Shown: positions 32,162-41,529, numbered from the stretch's first letter. The stretch: 64,000 nucleotides of DNA from Candidatus Obscuribacterales bacterium (GCA_019745415.1 JAIETF010000008.1:62001-126000), one strand, 5' to 3'. Notes: generated from the sequence alone by a model not told the origin. Numbers and translations are program-made.

Positions 32162-34627
32162 CTATTTTTTTGCTTTTGCTCCTGATGGGCCTAACCCTGC
32201 TTTTGCCGGCACGGCTACAGGCACGGCCAGCACAGGCGGTGGACCCTGCCAGGCTCGACTAAAATAGAGGGGGGTCTGCACTTTATGTCGGTCTTGCATG
32301 ACTTCAGCATAGACTTGCTCTTTGAGATAATCGTAAGCGGTATCTAGATTGCTCCCAGGTCGCTTCAGGGCTTCAATTAACTTCCTGGTGAAGACACTGT
32401 TTTGATAGTTCTTCGATTCCCAAGAAACCTGCTCCGGTGCGCTTGAACAGATAATAGCCTGCCCCGCTCCCACGCTTATTTTGTCGGTGTTGAATTTCTC
32501 GCGGCTGAGCCCTTTGGCGCCGCTTGAAGCTGCACCGCTGTGACAGACGTCCATAATCAGAATCACTCGGTCGCTGTGTACTTGCTCTTTGATAATTTGC
32601 GAAAGCCATTGCATTGGTATGCCGGTAGAGAGCAAGGCCTGGGGATTTGTATCATGGGCCACTAAGAAGTTAACACCGTCGGCACTTTCCATACTGGTGC
32701 TGCCATGGCTTGAAACGTAGATTACGACTAAATCGTCTGGTCCAGCTTTCCGCCCCAGAAAGCCGTCGCCGAGTTCCTTTATGATATTGTCTCTGGTGGC
32801 ATTCTTATCGGTCAATAATTTGACGTTGGCCGAATTAAAGCCGGCATCGTTGACTAGATAGTTTGAGAAGTCGATGGCATCCTTGGCGGCAAAGCGCAAG
32901 TTTATATCTGATTCTTTAAAGTTGCTTATGCCAATAACCAGGGCCCATTTATTCTTAACCGGTCTCTGCTTGACGGACTGCGAGTTTTCTTGCCTTTCAA
33001 ATTTGCGTATGCTCACTGCATCTTTCATCTGCGGACTGGCTTCGACGATGCTTTTGATTTCACTATTGAGAGTCTGATACTCATTACTTTTGCCCAAGCG
33101 CATTTTTATGTCGGCGGCCTTGCGCAGGTCGACCACTAGTCGGGCTTGGTCGGAAGCATCGCTAGCCAGCATTCTCCGTTTCAGTTGGAGAGCTTTGTCG
33201 GCATAAGCTTCGGCATCTTGCTCCCTCCCTTCACTAAGATAAAAGTCTGCCAGTGCCGCAGTGCATTTATAGAGAGGTAATCTGGTTTCATCGCGGCTGC
33301 CGTCGAGCATCTCAACGGCGCCCTTAATTGATTGCTCGGCTTCTTTCTTCTGCCCTTTTCGAATTTGTACTTCACCAAGGGTAAGGTCATTTAGAGCTTT
33401 ATCGACTTGACTGCCGCTGGAGGCTGCTTTAGACAAAAGCGCAATCGCTTGATTGAGTTTTTCAGGCTGCTTGGTGCCGCTCTCTGCAATTATTTGGGCC
33501 AGATCTCTGCGAGCCTGGTTAGTACCTTCATTATCACTGCCCAGCAACTTTTCATAAATTGCCAGCGACTTTTGGGCATACTCTTCCGCCTCGCTGTAGC
33601 GACCCTGATTTTTCATCAGGGTGGAAAGACGCATCAGGTCCCGGGCGGTGAATGTGTGATCTTCGCCTAAAAGTTTGCGGTGAGTCTGTAATGCTTTAGA
33701 CAAGAGCTCTTCTGCTTCATCATATTGGTCTTGCTCGATGGCTACTTTTGCCAGGGTGCTATAGCAAGTGGCCATTTGATTGCTGCCTTCGCCATGTGAT
33801 TTGCTTATTGTGTCGAGGCTTTCTTTCAAGAGTCTACGTGCCTCTTCATATTTACCAAGGGCGCCATAGACTAGAGACAGGTTGGCTTTTGTATAAGCTT
33901 CTGAAGTAGCACTCTTTTCCTCTCTGGCAAACTCTAGAGCCTTTTTCAGGGTTTCTTCCGCTTCAGTGAGGCGATCTTGCAAATAATATGAACGTCCCAA
34001 CGCATCATATATACCGTTTTCGGAAAGATATTTTTTGTGGGTGGTTTTCTCTCTTGTGCTCAACGCCGCCTTCAGTATCGTCTCTGCTTCTTTAGGCTTC
34101 TGCATCTCCAAATAGAGGGTGCCTAGGGCGTAGAGCACTGTGGCTTGGCAAAGTAAATTGAGACTGTTATTGCCTTGAAAGGCGTTGAGCGACTCCTTAT
34201 AGAGTCTTTCCGAGTCAGCAAAGCGATCCATGTTGCGATAAACTGTGCCAAGCATGCAGACCGGCTCATAGAGTGCCAGCTGCGCTTCCAAGCTTTGCTT
34301 CTTGCCAGGCACCACTTTCGACTTTCTATACTGTACTACTTTCTCAAGATAGTCTTTCGCTTTTTCAAACTTGCCTGTGTAGCAATAAGCTGCACCCAGT
34401 TCGCAGTAGAGCTTCATTCTCCCTTCTGCCGTCTCGCTTAAGTGCTCGCTATTGGCTAGAGCCATCTCCAGCTGCTTTTCGGCTTGATCGTAATGACAGG
34501 CTTTGATCTCTTTCTGACCCGACTCAAGAAAGGTTGAAAATAGTGGTTCAGCCGCCCGTATCGCCGAACTGGAACTAATGAGCAGAAACAAGGCGGTAGA
34601 AAATAAAGCCGCTCTATTTTTGTCCAT
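32162..34627 (-). CDS. Exported TPR-rich protein with C-terminal caspase domain
   Basis: This 821-residue protein has a signal peptide (1-26), more than ten TPR-like repeats (about 35-540), and then a caspase-fold domain (about 560-800). The dyad is intact: His641 in YVSSHGST and Cys695 in IMDVCHSG. I use the ATG at 34627, which has GAGGAG 10 nt upstream; a start at 34669 would put extra residues before the signal. It overlaps the end of the Gfo/Idh/MocA oxidoreductase gene by 14 bases, so it is translationally coupled and part of the EVE/oxidoreductase/caspase operon. It is homologous to the caspase-TPR protein at 1258-2682, but with the domain order reversed. Confidence 0.88.
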   Translation of the reverse strand: MDKNRAALFSTALFLLISSSSAIRAAEPLFSTFLESGQKEIKACHYDQAEKQLEMALANSEHLSETAEGRMKLYCELGAAYCYTGKFEKAKDYLEKVVQYRKSKVVPGKKQSLEAQLALYEPVCMLGTVYRNMDRFADSERLYKESLNAFQGNNSLNLLCQATVLYALGTLYLEMQKPKEAETILKAALSTREKTTHKKYLSENGIYDALGRSYYLQDRLTEAEETLKKALEFAREEKSATSEAYTKANLSLVYGALGKYEEARRLLKESLDTISKSHGEGSNQMATCYSTLAKVAIEQDQYDEAEELLSKALQTHRKLLGEDHTFTARDLMRLSTLMKNQGRYSEAEEYAQKSLAIYEKLLGSDNEGTNQARRDLAQIIAESGTKQPEKLNQAIALLSKAASSGSQVDKALNDLTLGEVQIRKGQKKEAEQSIKGAVEMLDGSRDETRLPLYKCTAALADFYLSEGREQDAEAYADKALQLKRRMLASDASDQARLVVDLRKAADIKMRLGKSNEYQTLNSEIKSIVEASPQMKDAVSIRKFERQENSQSVKQRPVKNKWALVIGISNFKESDINLRFAAKDAIDFSNYLVNDAGFNSANVKLLTDKNATRDNIIKELGDGFLGRKAGPDDLVVIYVSSHGSTSMESADGVNFLVAHDTNPQALLSTGIPMQWLSQIIKEQVHSDRVILIMDVCHSGAASSGAKGLSREKFNTDKISVGAGQAIICSSAPEQVSWESKNYQNSVFTRKLIEALKRPGSNLDTAYDYLKEQVYAEVMQDRHKVQTPLYFSRAWQGPPPVLAVPVAVPAKAGLGPSGAKAKK

Positions 34628-35678
34628 TCTGCAAAGCCTCCTCGATAATGGAAAGACCGATAAGAGCATCCTCTACTGGTACCGGTGGTGGTGCGTCTTT
34701 CGGAGAATCTAAATGTGCCGCCAATTGCCTGTAATAGTTTTGCCAGTTGCCTGCCGCTGCCGGTGCATAAGGTTGGCTAGTTCTTCCAGCAGCTGTCTCT
34801 GACCTGATATAGCCCCAATCCTCCGGCTTTTCTAGACCATAGTGGGCGTGGTTTGGGTCCATGCCGGCTCTCAGCATGTCCTCTTGGGGGCAGCCCTTTT
34901 CTTTGATATAGACGGCGTCTCCTCTTATCTCGAAGCGGGAGCCGGGGGTCGGGCAGACCATTGAAGCCCTGATGTGATACTCAAGTTCTTCATAGACAAG
35001 GGTGAGACTGACGTCATCGTCGGTGCCGAGTCCTCTAATTTGTTTGATCGAGGCTCTCACTGCCAGCGGTGCCCCAAATAAGGCTATGGCTTGATCGATT
35101 AGATGACTACCGAGGTCATAGAGCGTGCCGCCGCCCTCTTGCTGTTTGGTGGTTTCGCGCCAGCCACCAGGCTTTGGCTTCTCTCGATATCTTTCTATTC
35201 TAGAAGTGATCGATTTTATCTTGCCTAGCTTTTCTCTATCTTCTCTAAGCAATTTCTTTACTGTGAGAAAATCGCTGTCATAGCGGCGATTATGGTAAGG
35301 CAAGACGACTAGTTCGTTTGACTTTGCTATGTCTATAACCGAGTCGGCTTGTCTGCGGCTTAGGGCAAAAGGCTTGTCGACCACCACATGCAGACCGGCT
35401 TGCAGACAACGTATGGCGTTTTCAGCGTGGGCGCTGTTAACAGTTGAAATAACGGCAAGACTTAAGCCCAGCCTAGGTGAGGCCTCTAAAAGGGCATCCA
35501 GATTATCAAAGACCTCGCACTGAGGATATTGGCTTATCGCCTGTGCCTTTCTCTCTGCTTTTGATGTCACTATTGCCGTCAGTGAGAAACTTTCCAAAGA
35601 GGCCAGCAAGGGCGCATGATAAATGGCGCCGCCGCTGCCGAAACCCACCAGGGCTACTTTTATTTTTTCTCTTGGCAC
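34614..35678 (-). CDS. Gfo/Idh/MocA-family oxidoreductase
   Basis: The 354-residue protein has the N-terminal Rossmann motif VALVGFGSGGAIYHAPLL, the family signature HVVVDKPFALSRRQADSVI (Lys of the EKP/DKP motif) near residue 100, and a C-terminal sheet domain. These enzymes oxidise or reduce sugars, inositol-type compounds or related molecules with NAD(P); the substrate is unknown. The GTG start shares its G with the end of the EVE gene stop (TAGTG, one-base overlap). It overlaps the caspase gene by 14 bases. Confidence 0.88.
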   Translation of the reverse strand: MPREKIKVALVGFGSGGAIYHAPLLASLESFSLTAIVTSKAERKAQAISQYPQCEVFDNLDALLEASPRLGLSLAVISTVNSAHAENAIRCLQAGLHVVVDKPFALSRRQADSVIDIAKSNELVVLPYHNRRYDSDFLTVKKLLREDREKLGKIKSITSRIERYREKPKPGGWRETTKQQEGGGTLYDLGSHLIDQAIALFGAPLAVRASIKQIRGLGTDDDVSLTLVYEELEYHIRASMVCPTPGSRFEIRGDAVYIKEKGCPQEDMLRAGMDPNHAHYGLEKPEDWGYIRSETAAGRTSQPYAPAAAGNWQNYYRQLAAHLDSPKDAPPPVPVEDALIGLSIIEEALQNGQK

Positions 35679-36205
35679 TACTTTCTCTTTCTGCTTAGCT
35701 TCAAGATGGTTTCGAATTCTTCCTCTGTGACAGGCTGTACTGAAAGTCTGCTGCCCTTTTGCAAAAGCACCATGTTCTTGAGGCTGGCCACTTCTTTGAG
35801 CATTGAAAGAGGGAGGGGCTCGGCGAATGTTTCGACATGTTTGATATCGACCATATACCAGGTAGGCTCGTCTTTTTTGCTTTTGGGATCAAAGTGGTCG
35901 TCATTTTCATCGAAGGCCGTGTGATCAGGATAGCCTTCCCTGACCACCTCGGCTATACCCACTATGGCTGAGGGCTCGCTGTTGCTGTGATAATAGAGCA
36001 CTTTATCTTTGAGTTTGATTTCGTCTCTAAGAAAGTTGCGAGCTTGATAGTTGCGCACCCCGTCCCAGTGGGTGGTTTTGTTCTTAGCCTTTTCCAGATC
36101 AGATATAGAAAAGACGTCCGGCTCAGATTTCATTAGCCAATAACGTGACTTCTGTGATTTTGGTGATTTTTGAATTTCGGATTCGCTTTTCTTCTTGACA
36201 GGCAT
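35678..36205 (-). CDS. EVE domain protein
   Basis: The 175-residue protein carries the EVE fold, recognised by RYWLMKSEPDVFSISDLEKA near residue 20, THWDGVRNYQARNFLRDEIK, KVLYYHSNSEPSAIVGIAEV and WYMVDIKHVE. EVE/PUA-like domains bind modified bases in DNA or RNA in the families studied (for example Thy28-type proteins and McrBC-associated modules). A basic tail precedes the domain. It starts with ATG at 36205, is the first gene of the EVE/oxidoreductase/caspase operon, and is divergent from the aquaporin-like gene. Confidence 0.88.
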   Translation of the reverse strand: MPVKKKSESEIQKSPKSQKSRYWLMKSEPDVFSISDLEKAKNKTTHWDGVRNYQARNFLRDEIKLKDKVLYYHSNSEPSAIVGIAEVVREGYPDHTAFDENDDHFDPKSKKDEPTWYMVDIKHVETFAEPLPLSMLKEVASLKNMVLLQKGSRLSVQPVTEEEFETILKLSRKRK

Positions 36206-36344
36206 AATTTTCTCTTCCGATGTCCTTCTTACTGCTTCAAAGTTTATATGGGTTGAGGGCTTTCGGTGTTTAAGGTGCTTTCAGGTTCAATTTTGTAAAA
36301 TTCAAGGTCTTAGCTTAAGACTGCAACGATTAAATGAGGACGAC

Positions 36345-37100
36345 ATGCAAAAGACAGCCAGAGCCTTGGTGTGCGAGTTCTTGGGCACCGCCTTTTTGCT
36401 TGCCGTTGTTGTCGGCTCGGGCATCCTCGCTCATAAGCTCGATATGGGCAATGTTGCCCTTTCTGTGCTCTGTGTGGCGATTTCTACCGGGGCGGTTCTC
36501 TTTGCCCTAATCAATACCTTCTCTTCTATATCGGCTCACTTCAACCCCCTGGTGACCACAGCTTTAGCCCTGCGCGGCGAGTTCGCCTGGAAAGAACTGC
36601 CCCTTTATGTTTTGAGCCAGATTTTGGGCGGTATTTGCGGCGTTTTGGTGACTAATTTGATGTTCGACCTGCCGGCCTTGGCTGTTTCACAGACCGTGCG
36701 CAGTGGCTCCCCGCTTTTGCTTGGCGAAGTGGTTGCCAGTGCCGGTTTATTGATGGTTATTTTCGGCTCGGGCAAGAGTCGGCCCGAAAGCCAAGCAGCC
36801 GCAATCAGCGCTTATGTACTGGGCGCCATTTATTTCACTTCTTCTACTTGTTTCGCAAATCCGGCAGTTACCGTCGCTCGAATCTTTACTGATACTTTGA
36901 CCGGTATCGCGCCGGCTTCGGTTTTGCCCTTTGTTGGGGCGCAACTGCTTGGTCTTGCCCTGGCTTTGCCCCTTTGCGGTTGGCTTTTTCAGAGCGATGC
37001 CGACGAGAAAAAGGCTCGACTTAAGGCCGAAATAGATGAAGCCTATATGCGTGACAAGCTAGAGAGCGACTATAAAATAGACAGTCTCGAATCTTTGTAG
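36345..37100 (+). CDS. MIP/aquaporin-family channel
   Basis: The 251-residue protein has six hydrophobic segments plus two half-helices, as in aquaporins. The first loop reads HFNPLVT instead of NPA and the second FANPAVTVAR. A one-residue change to NPL in the first motif is seen in some MIP members, so solute selectivity is unclear. It could pass water, glycerol or small metalloid acids. I chose the ATG at 36345 because GAGG lies a few bases upstream and the preceding part of the frame is not hydrophobic. It stands alone and is convergent with the TonB-C/TPR gene. Confidence 0.85.
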   Translation: MQKTARALVCEFLGTAFLLAVVVGSGILAHKLDMGNVALSVLCVAISTGAVLFALINTFSSISAHFNPLVTTALALRGEFAWKELPLYVLSQILGGICGVLVTNLMFDLPALAVSQTVRSGSPLLLGEVVASAGLLMVIFGSGKSRPESQAAAISAYVLGAIYFTSSTCFANPAVTVARIFTDTLTGIAPASVLPFVGAQLLGLALALPLCGWLFQSDADEKKARLKAEIDEAYMRDKLESDYKIDSLESL

Positions 37101-37124
37101 ATAGACAAGCCTCATAGAAAAGTC

Positions 37125-38003
37125 TCAGGGGCTGGTCTTGGCTCGCAGTTCCTTAATTCGTGCATAGATGGGTTCAGCATCTTTTGCCTTACCGTCTTTA
37201 TAGAGCAGTTTCGCTTGGTTTTCCAGAGCATTTGCCAGCGCTTCTTTGCCCGGCTCTTTCATCTCGGTCACTTCTTTGAAAAGGGCCTCTGCTTTGTCTC
37301 GATTCTCTCGACTTTGACTGTCGCCTTTGTCTAAGAACATTTCGCCCATCGCCACCAGCACTTTGGCTTTTTGTGCTTCTGTTGCCGCCTTCGCTTTGCT
37401 AAGTATCTGCAGGGCTCGATTATAGGCTTCTTCGCTTTTGTTATAGTCCTTCAGCTTCTTATACTCGCCGCCTAAGAAGAAATAACTTTCGAAGAGGCGA
37501 AAATCATCTTTACCCATTACCTTTTCGGCTTTGCTTATTCTTTCAAGCACAATGCCAATGGCGTTTTGATGATATTTCTTTTGAATGGCGATTTTCTTGT
37601 CTGCTTTAGATGAACCGCGGCCCTTGCCGGGCATACCGCAAGTGACCCTTTCTCTTTTGGTATCGAAGGTAGCAATAACTAGGAAGGGACTGTCGGAGAA
37701 TCGCCTAAAGGGGACGGCGGCGTCGACGGCATTAATTGCTTGTATGTCGACCGACTTGTTACCGCAAGAACCCACCACCGCTGCGCCGCTATAGCCGCCG
37801 TCGGGCAAGAGCATGAACTGCACCGAAACCGATAGGCTTTGCGGATACTGCAAGCGAGCCCAGGTCGAGGAAAGCTTGTCTTCGGCGGCGGTGAGAATTT
37901 CATCTATCTCAGCTTCGCTTAGCGCCCAAGTCGGCACGCCGAGCCAAAAGCAGATGTTGAAGAGGTGGCTGATGAGAAATAATCTCTTTAGTTTTGTAGA
38001 CAT
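37125..38003 (-). CDS. Exported protein with TonB-C-like domain and TPRs
   Basis: The 292-residue protein has a signal peptide (about 1-28). It is followed by a TonB C-terminal-like fold (about 30-125; WARLQYP, AAVVGSCGNKSVDIQAINAV and AAVPFRRFSDSPF) and TPR-like helices (about 165-285). It starts one base after the stop of the bestrophin gene (TGA-C-ATG), so the two are likely co-transcribed. TonB-C domains in such stand-alone secreted proteins have uncertain roles; interaction with outer-membrane or surface partners is inferred. Confidence 0.7.
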   Translation of the reverse strand: MSTKLKRLFLISHLFNICFWLGVPTWALSEAEIDEILTAAEDKLSSTWARLQYPQSLSVSVQFMLLPDGGYSGAAVVGSCGNKSVDIQAINAVDAAVPFRRFSDSPFLVIATFDTKRERVTCGMPGKGRGSSKADKKIAIQKKYHQNAIGIVLERISKAEKVMGKDDFRLFESYFFLGGEYKKLKDYNKSEEAYNRALQILSKAKAATEAQKAKVLVAMGEMFLDKGDSQSRENRDKAEALFKEVTEMKEPGKEALANALENQAKLLYKDGKAKDAEPIYARIKELRAKTSP

Positions 38004-38004
38004 G

Positions 38005-39072
38005 TCAGGGGCTTTCTTTGAGAGGGTCTACTCGGAGGGCTTTGAGACTGGTTGTGTATTCCAGCGAGTCTTTCAAAGGCAAGATATCTGAGACGGTGTT
38101 TTGAATGGTGTTACAGATGGTGTCAAGTGGTAAGTCGTCGCCGTCTTTACCAAAGGGTTCTTCGATATCTTCTGCAATTAGTTCAAGCCCGATCAAGAAA
38201 TAGGCGCCAATCAAGATGAGGGGCAAACTCCAGAGTAGTTCGAATTCGGGCAAGACATACCAGGGCAGGGCAATCAAGTTGATGGCAATACCCTGACGCA
38301 TGAAGGCTCGGTATGAAAGGGCCAGCGGACTGTTCTTAATTCTCTCGCAGGCGCCCAGTATGTCCATAAAGGCGCGCATATGATAATCAAGTTGCAGGCG
38401 GGCAAAGCCGTCGATTTTTTCTTTGTTTTGCCATTCATAGACAATATCGAACATCTTGTTGGCCACAAAAACAGGTATATTGACGTTTTTGTCTGTGGGT
38501 AGATCTTGCAGCCCAGGTAGTCTACGGCTCGGTTTTGTATTGCGCAAATGATGTTTGAGTGAATAGGCGAATGTAATGACTAATTCACCCAGTCTTACTT
38601 TCTCTATTGTAGGCAGCCCCTGTAAGTGATAAATCTTCAAGCACAGGTTGCGAGAATCGTTGACCAATTGGCCCCAGAGTTTGCGCCCTTCCCACCAACG
38701 GTCATACGCTGTATTGGTGCGAAAGACCAAGAGTAGACCAAGCACGGCACTGCTAAAAGCCGCTGCCCCAGCCTCTTTCATAACTCTAGAATTGAAGTTT
38801 CTGCCGGCTACCCATTCTACCAAGACACAATAAACTGTCATCACCGCTAGATAAACCCAGACTCGGCTGGCTACCGGTATCTGGTGAAAGCGCGTGAAAG
38901 GATGTAACCAGATGCCCATGGCATGCTTGAAAGTATGCTTGTGTTTGGTGGCTTCCAGGGCATTCACCGCCGCCGTATTGTTCATAGAATGCAAAGAGTC
39001 GAGTCCGGTGAAGGTGGATTCGGTTTCTCTTTGCTTGTCGGCGTTGCGATCGGCGGGCGGCATGATTGGCAC
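38005..39072 (-). CDS. Bestrophin/UPF0187-family anion channel
   Basis: The 355-residue protein matches bacterial bestrophins: an N-terminal cytoplasmic helix, hydrophobic helices at about 60-80 and 85-105, the conserved stretch LLLVFRTNTAYDRWWEGRKL, and two more helices near 260-300 (LIALPWYVLPEFELLWSLPL). Bacterial bestrophins form pentameric anion channels. The GTG at 39072 may be replaced by the ATG at 39063, which has AGG at 8 nt. It is the first gene of a likely pair with the TonB-C/TPR gene. Confidence 0.88.
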   Translation of the reverse strand: MPIMPPADRNADKQRETESTFTGLDSLHSMNNTAAVNALEATKHKHTFKHAMGIWLHPFTRFHQIPVASRVWVYLAVMTVYCVLVEWVAGRNFNSRVMKEAGAAAFSSAVLGLLLVFRTNTAYDRWWEGRKLWGQLVNDSRNLCLKIYHLQGLPTIEKVRLGELVITFAYSLKHHLRNTKPSRRLPGLQDLPTDKNVNIPVFVANKMFDIVYEWQNKEKIDGFARLQLDYHMRAFMDILGACERIKNSPLALSYRAFMRQGIAINLIALPWYVLPEFELLWSLPLILIGAYFLIGLELIAEDIEEPFGKDGDDLPLDTICNTIQNTVSDILPLKDSLEYTTSLKALRVDPLKESP

Positions 39073-39168
39073 CTGTTTTATATTTGATTTTGCAGGTCTT
39101 CAGCGCTCTGAAAACCAGGCGGCTTTAAGCTAAAACCTTTATTTTGCAGGATCAGCCCAAATTTAGAA

Positions 39169-40932
39169 TTAGCGCGGCTTAAATATCTTTTTCAACTCGC
39201 CTGAAAGACCGGCATAGGTTGAACGGCCGATTACAGTCGAAGATACGCTGCCGTCTTTGTTGAGAAAGACAAAAGATGGAATCGGACCCAGTTTATAGAA
39301 CCTTACCAGGCTTCTATTTTGAGGTTCGTCTACATTGATGGAAAGAATATTGAGGTCGGGATAAGCTTTCTTGATACCTTCTGAAACAGCCTCAATGCCG
39401 GTACATTCGGCACACCAGGGGGCTTGAAAGATAAGTACGGTCGGTTTGCCGGCCGTCAGGGCTTGGGGGTCGGTGGTCATCGGTCCGCTTATCTGGTTGC
39501 CCCTCGCCTGGGTCTCTTTATTGACTGGGTTGAGCTTGCGCAATGACATTGCGAGATTGCGTTCTTCCAATGCCTTTTTGTTTTCACCAAGGGCGGCGAG
39601 CACCGCCGATAGCCAATAGTGCGCATCTGAATTGAGAGGTTCGGTGGCGGTGATTCCTTTCAATAGCTCTTTGGCTTGGCTATAGTTCTGCTTGCGCAGT
39701 TCGGCTATAGCCAGCGCCATTTCTTTTTCAAGCGGGTCGACGCTGCTTTCTTTCAGGGCTTCTTCTATCTTGATTGAACTATCTGCTTCTTGTTCAACTG
39801 CTTTGTTTTGGGAGGGCTCACTAGCTGTTTCGTTCGGCACCTCTTTCGCTTGAGAAGGCTCATTTGCTGTTTTAGGCAGCGTTTGCGTTTGAGCTTTAGT
39901 TTCAGTATTAGTTTCAGTTTTAGTTTCAGCTAAAGCTGCCTCCGGTTCTTTTGCCTGCGGTTTGGTTGCCAGTGTGAGTGCGTTTATCCAGCCGGTGACT
40001 AGATAGTTGACCCCTTCAGTAAAGGTGTCGCTTTTGGTTTGTTGCTCTTCTAAAATCAAGTGCTCACTTGGCAGAGAGATAAAGATCTTTCTTTCGCATT
40101 TGATGCGATTAAAGAGATCGTAAGAGCCCTGCGGCTTGACCAGTTTGTCTTTAGAGCCCTGCAACATTAGAACCGGCACTGTAATATTTTTGGCCGCTTC
40201 ATGATTTTCATTCATAAAGCGTTGAAACTGCAGCAGTTCATGGGGCGATAAGTCGAAGCGGCTGAGCGGATCGCATTTCCACTGGGTCTTTAGATTTTCA
40301 TCGGTGGAAGCTTGGTCGATAATCGATGCTGAAACACCGGACGGGCGATTGGGACCCTTGAGAAAGTCCAGCGCTGCCTTTAGGTCGGTGCGCTTTTCTT
40401 GAAAGCGTTCAGCCGCCGGTACAGAGCTTATCACTGCGGTCATCAGTTCAGGATAAAGGCTGGCGGCACGCAGGGCGATGGCGCCGCCCATCGATTCACC
40501 CACCACAATCAGGGGCAGGTCTTTATTGTTGCTGCTTTCTCTGATTGAACGTAAGGTGATTTCGATATCTTTCAAGCATGAATCAAAATCCACCTGCTCA
40601 TGTCCGGCCGCTCTAGCCCAAGAGCCAAATCCGCGCACATCTATGGCATAGCAGTTGATACCTTGACCGGCCATCTCTCTGGCGAAAGCACCATAAGAAG
40701 TGGCATCCAAACCTAGCCCGTGAATGAGAAGGAAGACCGCCTTAGGCTTTCCTTGCGCCGGCCAGGAAAGGCAGGGGGCATAATTTGTCTCGTCTTTTGT
40801 CTTCGTCTTAGCTGCCAGACTAGAGCTAAAACATGTGGAAGCGAGCAGGGCGGACAATAAAATAGCTCCCAGTGTTCTCTTCACTGGTTTGAGAGAGTCT
40901 CGGGCTCGTTTCTTGTCTTGCTCAGGGTCCAT
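39169..40932 (-). CDS. Exported alpha/beta hydrolase-TPR-thioredoxin fusion
   Basis: The 587-residue protein has a signal-like N-terminus (20-41). An alpha/beta hydrolase of the monoacylglycerol-lipase type (about 50-320) follows, with LLIHGLGLDA, the nucleophile elbow VGESMGG (Ser147), Asp in GSKDKL and His in PSEHLI. Next are a Glu/Thr/Lys-rich linker with repeated ETKTETNTETKAQTQT-type sequence, TPR-like helices, and a thioredoxin fold near residues 490-587 with the active-site pair CAEC (about 506-509) and IPSFVFLNKDG. The three-part order is unusual. A lipase or esterase role with a redox or folding partner is inferred. It lies 15 nt after the gluconokinase-like gene. Confidence 0.8.
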   Translation of the reverse strand: MDPEQDKKRARDSLKPVKRTLGAILLSALLASTCFSSSLAAKTKTKDETNYAPCLSWPAQGKPKAVFLLIHGLGLDATSYGAFAREMAGQGINCYAIDVRGFGSWARAAGHEQVDFDSCLKDIEITLRSIRESSNNKDLPLIVVGESMGGAIALRAASLYPELMTAVISSVPAAERFQEKRTDLKAALDFLKGPNRPSGVSASIIDQASTDENLKTQWKCDPLSRFDLSPHELLQFQRFMNENHEAAKNITVPVLMLQGSKDKLVKPQGSYDLFNRIKCERKIFISLPSEHLILEEQQTKSDTFTEGVNYLVTGWINALTLATKPQAKEPEAALAETKTETNTETKAQTQTLPKTANEPSQAKEVPNETASEPSQNKAVEQEADSSIKIEEALKESSVDPLEKEMALAIAELRKQNYSQAKELLKGITATEPLNSDAHYWLSAVLAALGENKKALEERNLAMSLRKLNPVNKETQARGNQISGPMTTDPQALTAGKPTVLIFQAPWCAECTGIEAVSEGIKKAYPDLNILSINVDEPQNRSLVRFYKLGPIPSFVFLNKDGSVSSTVIGRSTYAGLSGELKKIFKPR

Positions 40933-40947
40933 GATTATTTCTTTGCT

Positions 40948-41529
40948 TTATCCGAATTGGCGACTATTAGCCTCTATTTTGGCCGCTGCCAGTGCAATTT
41001 TCTCGTCGAGTGTTAGAGCAGAGGGGATCTTTATGAGATTGACCTTGTCATTCTCTTCAGGCACCGGTACTTCGAGGGTTTGAAACTGACTTTCGATAAG
41101 ACTGCTTGGAAAAAAATGGTCTTTTCGGCCGGCTAGTCTTTGCATTATCTGGTCCTGGTCGCTCTCGAGATAGATGAGATTTATCAAAGCCTGTTTGCTT
41201 TCAGACTTCACTTCTTTTTCTTCACCTGCTTCCTTTATTCCCCCAGGCTTATCTTTGAATAGCTCAGTCCGATAATTCTTCTTTAGACAAGAGGCGGCCA
41301 GAACCAATCCTCGGCCTTTGCTTTGATTGTCTTGAAGCAGTTTGGCCAGAGCTGCAAGCCAGCTTGCCCGGTCGCTATCGGTCAGGGCAATTCCCTTTAT
41401 CATCTTTGCTTTGTTCGCCTCACTATGAAAGTCGTCGGCATCAAAAAACGGCAGGTCGAGGCGGTCGGCTAGGGCTTTACCCAGCGTGGTCTTGCCGCTG
41501 CCGGCCACGCCCATAACCACTACTTGCAT
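40948..41529 (-). CDS. Gluconokinase-like P-loop kinase
   Basis: The protein carries the gluconokinase layout: P-loop VMGVAGSGKTTLGKALA, the acceptor-site motif FFDADDFHSEANKAKM, then DRASWLAALAK, LAASCLKKNYR, and the lid-like RLAGRKDHFFPSSLIESQFQ. It should phosphorylate gluconate to 6-phosphogluconate. A long Lys/Glu insert (around residues 90-110) is unusual. The frame extends to a GTG at 41610 over an unrelated, partly hydrophobic stretch. I start it at the ATG at 41529, 6 residues before the P-loop; 41544 is an alternative. The opening codons are close to the divergent glgB gene. Confidence 0.78.
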   Translation of the reverse strand: MQVVVMGVAGSGKTTLGKALADRLDLPFFDADDFHSEANKAKMIKGIALTDSDRASWLAALAKLLQDNQSKGRGLVLAASCLKKNYRTELFKDKPGGIKEAGEEKEVKSESKQALINLIYLESDQDQIMQRLAGRKDHFFPSSLIESQFQTLEVPVPEENDKVNLIKIPSALTLDEKIALAAAKIEANSRQFG

